A stretch of 49,756 bases of DNA from Chthoniobacteraceae bacterium (GTDB lineage Bacteria; Verrucomicrobiota; Verrucomicrobiia; Chthoniobacterales; Chthoniobacteraceae): NCBI GenBank assembly GCA_947476255.1, contig CANJPY010000029.1:1-49756 (forward strand), given 5' to 3'. A program made the translations under genes and the position numbers. The notes under the pieces are model-generated. The model ran no database searches. It was not told the origin of the DNA and saw nothing but the letters and a program-made list of their open reading frames with translations. Position 1 is the first letter of the stretch, and each line of letters starts with the position of its first letter. Of the stretch, positions 45,603 through 49,756 are shown in pieces.

Positions 45603-48236
45603 TTATGGCTTGCGTACAAGTCTAAAGCCGAGATCGTTAGCCGCCTCCTCTGGTTGGGTCGCTCCGCGGTGGTAGACGCGGCAGGTGTCTGCCGCGGCGG
45701 TCCATCCACCGCCCCGATGCACACGCGCGTTTCCCTTCTTTGGCTGCGTCGTGGGCCCTAGAGTTGGCTCGGTGGCTTCTAGGATGGAATCCCAGCACCA
45801 CTCCGCCACGTTGCCTGTCATGTCGAATAAGCCATATGAATTTGGTTTGTATGTCTTAACAGCTTTAGTGCCCTGATTTCGGTTGCCAAAGTTGGCATCT
45901 GCCTCTCCCAGCGAATCACCGAGGGGAAAATTGCTTTCTGGCAAGCCTCCGCGGGCCGCTTTTTCCCATTCCGCCTCTGTGGGTAGCCGATACCCGTTTG
46001 CGTCCCAGTCCACCATGGCGTTCGAGAGGGCGATTTCCCCCTTGCGGTAAATCTCTGCCTCCCTTCGGCTCTCGGACGTGTAGTAACACGGTTTGAGTCC
46101 TTCTCTCTGGCTCTTAGCGTTGCTCCATTTGACGGCATCATTCCAACTCACTCCTGTGACTGGATGATTTGCGTCTATTCCTTCCCCGCTGCGGGCAAAC
46201 TCATATCCGTTCTCTTTGGCCCAGCCTAGTACGGCCTGCCAGTCAGAAAAAGTGACCTCCGTCGCTCCAGTATAGAAGGGATTTAGCGCCACTTGTGTCT
46301 TGTCTTGAGTCCCTGAAGAGCGTGTCTGTGTTTCCAGACGACGAATTTTGTCCTCGGTCAAATTCGCCAGACGTGCCACAACGAGAGGGCTCCAATTTGG
46401 ATGTTTAGTTTTGAGGATAAGCAGTGTTTTTATCACTTCTCGATACACCCCGAGCGCGTCCTGAGGGGAGCCCTGCTTGTCGAGTTGATCCGCCTTTTTA
46501 TAATGGGCGAAACTCTCATTGTAGAGCGCCGCATCGTCTTTGGCGGCATGGAGGGCAACGGTTAAACTGAGGATTTTGTCTGCCTCTTTTTCTGACCCCA
46601 TTTGAAAAATGGACTCAGGAATGGGACAATAGACGTTTCCAGACTTGTCGAGGAGGAGTTTTGGGTCCTGTTTTAAAGGATTCGAGGATGGGGGCGCCGT
46701 GAGTTTTTTCTCCGTATCCGTTGCCGCGATGGCATTCGCTGTTTTTTGCAGAAGTGGCTGATTTTTAGCGTCCCGCCCTTCGGTCACTGGCGACGATGGC
46801 TTTTCTTCGTTGTCTTCTTTTTGGGGCGCTTGTTGGTTTCGACGCGCTGCAAGTGTTTGTTCCTGCAGCAAGAGGTCTGCATCTGTCGAAAGTTTGTACC
46901 AAAAGACTCCCGCAAAAAAGACGAAGCAGAATGCTGCAATACCGGCTGTCCACAGGCGCTTGCGCCAAACGAGGGCGGTGGCAGCAATGTCTTCGTGAAG
47001 TGCCACGTTGAACTCTCTGAGCCGGTTTGCGATAAAATGGCTCTCCGAGTGGCTCGAAAGGAACACTTCTGTCATTGCCAGTGCGCGTTTTCTGCTCCAA
47101 CGCGCGGTTCGTGCAATTCGTATTCTGAGTGCTTCCCACTCCAACATCAGCGCGCCACTGATCTGTTCGAGATCCAAATCAGTCCAGTGGGAGTCGTGGG
47201 TGACGGGAGGCTCCGAGGACTTTTCCAAATCCTGAATTGTCGTGTCCACTGGGACAGAGGATAAAAGCATGGCAGTTTCTGCCGCTCCAAATTGGTTGTT
47301 TCTGAGATGTTCAAGCGCTGCCTCCAGAATTGCACGGTCTTGGTGCCAGATCAGGTCTGCCTGTCCTAAAATCGCCCTGCTTTCTTTGAGTTTACTCAGG
47401 GATTCTTCTATCGTTGCTGAAATTTTAGCAGGATTCGGCACGTGTTTGCCAGTCGTGGCCTCAAATTCTGGGAGGCCGATCTGACTGCGCTTTAATACGT
47501 CCACCCACCCTGAGACGTCTTGCCAAAGAAGGTGGACTGTCGTGCCAGCCAAAAGGAGCGTCTCTTCCCACTGAACCAGCAAGTGTTGGTTGTCTTGGAT
47601 TTTACGCAGTGAGTTTTTGGGGTCGGGTTTTGCTTTGAGGGCTTCAAGCAGCGCGCCAATCTGCTTCACCGTTTCGGCAAAGGCGTCTTGATTGAAGACA
47701 CGAACGCCGCCTGGGCCGGTCTTTTCAGCCCAGCCAGAAATCTTGATTTGCTGCTGCAGCGCTTTTTTAAGGGGTTCGAAACCAAGAATCCCAGGATGAG
47801 ATGCGGTAAGCTCTGAGAAGGAGTTTTGAAGAGATACCATGAACCGGATGTCATCCAAATCCTCCAGAGCATTCTTGTCGTTAAGAAGTTGGGCATGCCG
47901 GGATTGAATCAGCAACCCAATGTGGGAAGCCACGGAAACATCAGACACCGCCTCTGTGTGGACGTCTCCGGCGGCAAGTTTTCTCTTCAGGGACTGGGTG
48001 GCCCCCTCCATGCCCGCCATTAAGTAACGCAACTCTTTCTGCTGGTCCAGATTCGCCTTAACCGTCTCCCTGTTTTTCCGGTCTTCTTGCAGCCTTATCC
48101 GCTCAAAATTTGCGCGGATTTCCTCCTGCCGAACTTTTTCAAGCTCCAGTTCCAGTTGGATTTCCCGGTTCAGCCTGAGTGCTTCGTCCTCCTCTGCGTG
48201 CCCTCGCACGCCTCGTTTAAATTTTGACTCCGGCAT
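45603..48236 (-). CDS. Membrane-anchored FGE-like protein with cytoplasmic coiled-coil region
   Basis: An 877-residue protein. Residues 1–90 are strongly charged and helical (EIQLELELEKVRQEEIRANF), a likely coiled coil; helical sequence continues to about 425. A single membrane segment (LWTAGIAAFCFVFFAGVFWY, about 428–448) is flanked by WRKR on the N-side, which places the N-terminus in the cytoplasm. After a low-complexity linker and a helical part (about 560–630) comes an FGE/SUMF1-like domain at about 640–877: TGATEVTFSDWQAVL, HPVTGVSWNDAVKWSNAKSQ, WDANGYRLPTEAEWEKAARG, GLFDMTGNVAEWCWDS, VHRGGGW, LGFRLVRKP. After the GG-x-W motif only one Cys is found, so the copper site of true FGE is incomplete. 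The role is unknown; a trans-membrane signalling or binding protein is possible. It is the intact relative of the broken gene at 24727–26647. Confidence 0.85.
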   Translation of the reverse strand: MPESKFKRGVRGHAEEDEALRLNREIQLELELEKVRQEEIRANFERIRLQEDRKNRETVKANLDQQKELRYLMAGMEGATQSLKRKLAAGDVHTEAVSDVSVASHIGLLIQSRHAQLLNDKNALEDLDDIRFMVSLQNSFSELTASHPGILGFEPLKKALQQQIKISGWAEKTGPGGVRVFNQDAFAETVKQIGALLEALKAKPDPKNSLRKIQDNQHLLVQWEETLLLAGTTVHLLWQDVSGWVDVLKRSQIGLPEFEATTGKHVPNPAKISATIEESLSKLKESRAILGQADLIWHQDRAILEAALEHLRNNQFGAAETAMLLSSVPVDTTIQDLEKSSEPPVTHDSHWTDLDLEQISGALMLEWEALRIRIARTARWSRKRALAMTEVFLSSHSESHFIANRLREFNVALHEDIAATALVWRKRLWTAGIAAFCFVFFAGVFWYKLSTDADLLLQEQTLAARRNQQAPQKEDNEEKPSSPVTEGRDAKNQPLLQKTANAIAATDTEKKLTAPPSSNPLKQDPKLLLDKSGNVYCPIPESIFQMGSEKEADKILSLTVALHAAKDDAALYNESFAHYKKADQLDKQGSPQDALGVYREVIKTLLILKTKHPNWSPLVVARLANLTEDKIRRLETQTRSSGTQDKTQVALNPFYTGATEVTFSDWQAVLGWAKENGYEFARSGEGIDANHPVTGVSWNDAVKWSNAKSQREGLKPCYYTSESRREAEIYRKGEIALSNAMVDWDANGYRLPTEAEWEKAARGGLPESNFPLGDSLGEADANFGNRNQGTKAVKTYKPNSYGLFDMTGNVAEWCWDSILEATEPTLGPTTQPKKGNARVHRGGGWTAAADTCRVYHRGATQPEEAANDLGFRLVRKP

Positions 48237-48492
48237 TTCTCAAGCAGTTGGCGCCATTTGTGGAGCCTGCATATCATGCAAAGGCCGCGTGGCGAAATCA
48301 CCGTAACGCGAATTAACAAGTAGAACTAGCATGTTTTTTACCACAATCATTTTGAGACGTTCCCAACCCCGCCATTAGAATTTGGAGAAATGAAAGAAAT
48401 TGCGGCCTGCGTCTGGCGGCTAACCTCCTGAGCCTGTGCTGAAAAATGATTTCCTTCCGCATGTGTGGCGCAAAATGTGCTGTTCCCACTTT
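48237..48492. other. Divergent promoter region
   Basis: About 255 bases between the divergent starts of the FGE-like gene and the small secreted protein gene. It should hold promoters for both, but no convincing −35/−10 pair or operator was identified by eye. Confidence 0.35.
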
Positions 48493-49026
48493 ATGGTTTC
48501 CTTTCAAGAAAAACTTAAAAGAGCAGGCTTTTTCTTTTTGCCGTTGCTGCCGTTGCATGTCGGAGTCATGAGTGCATCGGCTGCTGACAGGTTGTCCTCG
48601 ACGCGCACGGATGATGGGATCGTCATTTCGTTTCCCAATGGGCAAAAGGCAAGGCTGGAATCTTCCCGCGGGCTACTGGGCCCTCTGAGTAATCCGCAGT
48701 CTCAAGTGCCGTTGACTAACAAAGAGGGAACTCTCGTGGCAGTGAATGAGCAACCGGAGACCAAGACGAGTATTCTTCACCTGTATCTGAAGGGGAAGAA
48801 TGGGCTGTATGTGGAGATTAAAAATGCCCAAGGGATCATCAAAGGGCTTCAACCAAGGGGAGCTGTGACCGACTTCATTCGAGCCAATCGGATCAGTTCC
48901 GCCAAGGGTGGGTTGATCAACATTGAGCTGCAATTGCAGTCTGCGGAGTCCGAGAAATACTTTCCATCCGGGGTGACCTTGAATACGAGGACGGGACAGA
49001 TTTTTGTACCCGAAGGAGGGGATTAA
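48493..49026 (+). CDS. Small secreted protein of unknown function
   Basis: About 177 residues from ATG 48493, which gives a tidy Sec signal (MVSFQEKLKRAGFFFLPLLP, cleaved near ASA-ADR); ATG 48475 and a GTG at 48436 are alternatives. The mature part is beta-rich (TDDGIVISFPNGQKARLES, TSILHLYLKGKNGLYVEIKN, GLINIELQLQSAESEKYFPSG) and ends GQIFVPEGGD. No family was recognised. It is divergent from the FGE-like gene and may share control with it. Confidence 0.7.
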   Translation: MVSFQEKLKRAGFFFLPLLPLHVGVMSASAADRLSSTRTDDGIVISFPNGQKARLESSRGLLGPLSNPQSQVPLTNKEGTLVAVNEQPETKTSILHLYLKGKNGLYVEIKNAQGIIKGLQPRGAVTDFIRANRISSAKGGLINIELQLQSAESEKYFPSGVTLNTRTGQIFVPEGGD

Positions 49027-49061
49027 GGCGTTTGCTGGGAGAAGGAGGAGCGGTTTGAGCG

Positions 49062-49099
49062 CGAAGCGGGTGCCTTTAGGCGAAGCGGGTGCCTTTAGG
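49062..49099 (+). repeat. Perfect 19-bp tandem direct repeat, two copies
   Basis: CGAAGCGGGTGCCTTTAGG occurs twice with no spacer (49062–49080 and 49081–49099), just after the stop of the small secreted protein gene. It looks like a slippage or short duplication event. Confidence 0.9.
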
Positions 49100-49160
49100 C
49101 GTTTTCTGGCGCAAGCCAACAGAGCCAAGCTGGGGCGGTTACAGTCGAAATTGGTAAGAG

Positions 49161-49222
49161 TTTGCTTTTGCCTCCACTCCGCAACGCGCGCGCGCTGTAT
49201 CGTCGCGGGGCGCGCTAAATTA
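49161..49222 (+). repeat. Dispersed intergenic repeat, copy 6
   Basis: TTTGCTTTTGCCTCCACT, then CCGCAACGCGCGCGCGCTGT, then ATCGTCGCGGGGCGCGCT followed by AAAT. It shares its left half with the copy at 22986–23050. Confidence 0.65.
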
Positions 49223-49226
49223 GCCG

Positions 49227-49637
49227 TCAGAAATAATCGCACCGACGAACGCTATTCGGGGCTGCTGGAGCGGTTGCGCGGTGAACCACCCAATCAGGGG
49301 TCCGCTCGGACCGTATCCCTGACGAGTCTTCCAGCGGAAAAAACCGGATGCCGTAAATCTGCACGTTCGGGACCGTGAGGAAGCCGGGCTGATTCAACTT
49401 TTTCTCGCCGGTGAAATAGCGTGTTGGCAGTCAGGCCACGGTGGCAATGCGCTTCCCCGCGGCAACAGCATCACGATTTGTGCGATCCCGCTCGGTAAGC
49501 TGCCAGCGCAGCGGCAACTCGAAAATTTCCAACGGGTCCACGATCTCGACGCGCGCCTCGAAACCACGCGCGCGCAACTGGTCGGCGCAACGTCCCGCGA
49601 GCTGGGTTAGCCCTACTTCGCGGACTGGCGGTGTCAA
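49227..49637 (-). pseudogene. Possible broken gene, unknown family
   Basis: On the minus strand one frame reads as protein-like for about 135 codons with a single in-frame TGA at 49431–49433: before it LRARGFEARVEIVDPLEIFE and LPLRWQLTERDRTNRD, after it RYFTGEKKLNQPGFLTVPN and VQIYGIRFFPLEDSSGI, to a stop at 49227–49229. The 5' end is unclear: TTG at 49637 follows a stop, and an ATG at about 49654 lies in another frame. I do not recognise the family. It may be a decayed gene or a chance open frame in GC-rich DNA. Confidence 0.3.
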
Positions 49638-49756
49638 AAATATCTAAACATCTCATTTTCAGCAGTCGGCTTTTAAAGGTCGGCACTACACCGTTTTTTA
49701 ATCCTACCTCTTCTCAGTACTTTGGATTTTAGGTGGGGCTTGCTCCGGAAGCGTCA

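Larger units (their letters stand above)
49027..49756. other. Terminal region with repeats and a broken frame
   Basis: About 730 bases with a perfect 19-bp tandem duplication (49062–49099), a copy of the dispersed repeat (49161–49222) and a protein-like minus-strand frame interrupted by a stop (49227–49637). No intact gene. Confidence 0.5.

Overview
The window looks like a chromosomal segment of a soil- or water-type bacterium of the Planctomycetota–Verrucomicrobiota group, more likely Verrucomicrobiota. The assignment rests on gene content only: DUF1501 and DUF1552 Tat-exported proteins, large DUF1587/1592/1588/1585 cytochrome-domain proteins, formylglycine-generating-enzyme-like (FGE/SUMF1) proteins, PQQ-type beta-propeller proteins, a Tat-exported Gfo/Idh/MocA oxidoreductase and secreted glycoside hydrolases. 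Nearly every product carries a Sec or Tat signal, so this is a secretome-rich region. No rRNA, tRNA or CRISPR array was recognised.

Layout. 1–1322 is a complete ISL3-family insertion sequence whose left inverted repeat starts at base 1. 2021–4084 is a secreted protein with two FGE-like domains. 4281–12279 is an alpha-2-macroglobulin plus penicillin-binding protein 1C pair (the yfhM–pbpC arrangement). 12662–14065 is a lone DUF1501 protein. 14188–21159, minus strand, is a three-gene, translationally coupled carbohydrate-degradation operon: a clan-A glycosidase with a discoidin-like domain, a GH2-like protein, and a mutarotase-like/propeller protein. Beside its promoter lies what seems to be the region-4 remnant of an ECF sigma factor. 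21763–24380 holds a BD-FAE-type esterase and a Tat-exported TIM-barrel hydrolase. 24727–26647 is a clearly broken FGE-like gene.

27000–36959, minus strand, contains a PQQ-propeller protein, two tandem paralogues of unknown function, a DUF1552 + DUF1592 module and a Tat-type Gfo/Idh/MocA oxidoreductase. 37111–40787 holds a 781-residue protein of unknown function and a lactonase-type seven-bladed propeller. 41080–45327, plus strand, is a second DUF1592 + DUF1552 module. 45603–48236 is an intact membrane-anchored FGE-like protein with a long cytoplasmic coiled-coil region. 48493–49026 is a small secreted protein of unknown function. The last 700 bases hold a 19-bp tandem repeat and a broken reading frame.

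Two themes stand out. First, a dispersed intergenic repeat of about 60 bp occurs at least six times, always in the same orientation; three copies lie 30–130 bp upstream of minus-strand start codons, and two of the copies share a longer unit of about 130 bp. Second, gene families are present in more than one copy (two DUF1592/DUF1552 modules, three FGE-like genes of which one is dead, one tandem duplication), alongside an IS and gene remnants, which points to active duplication and decay.
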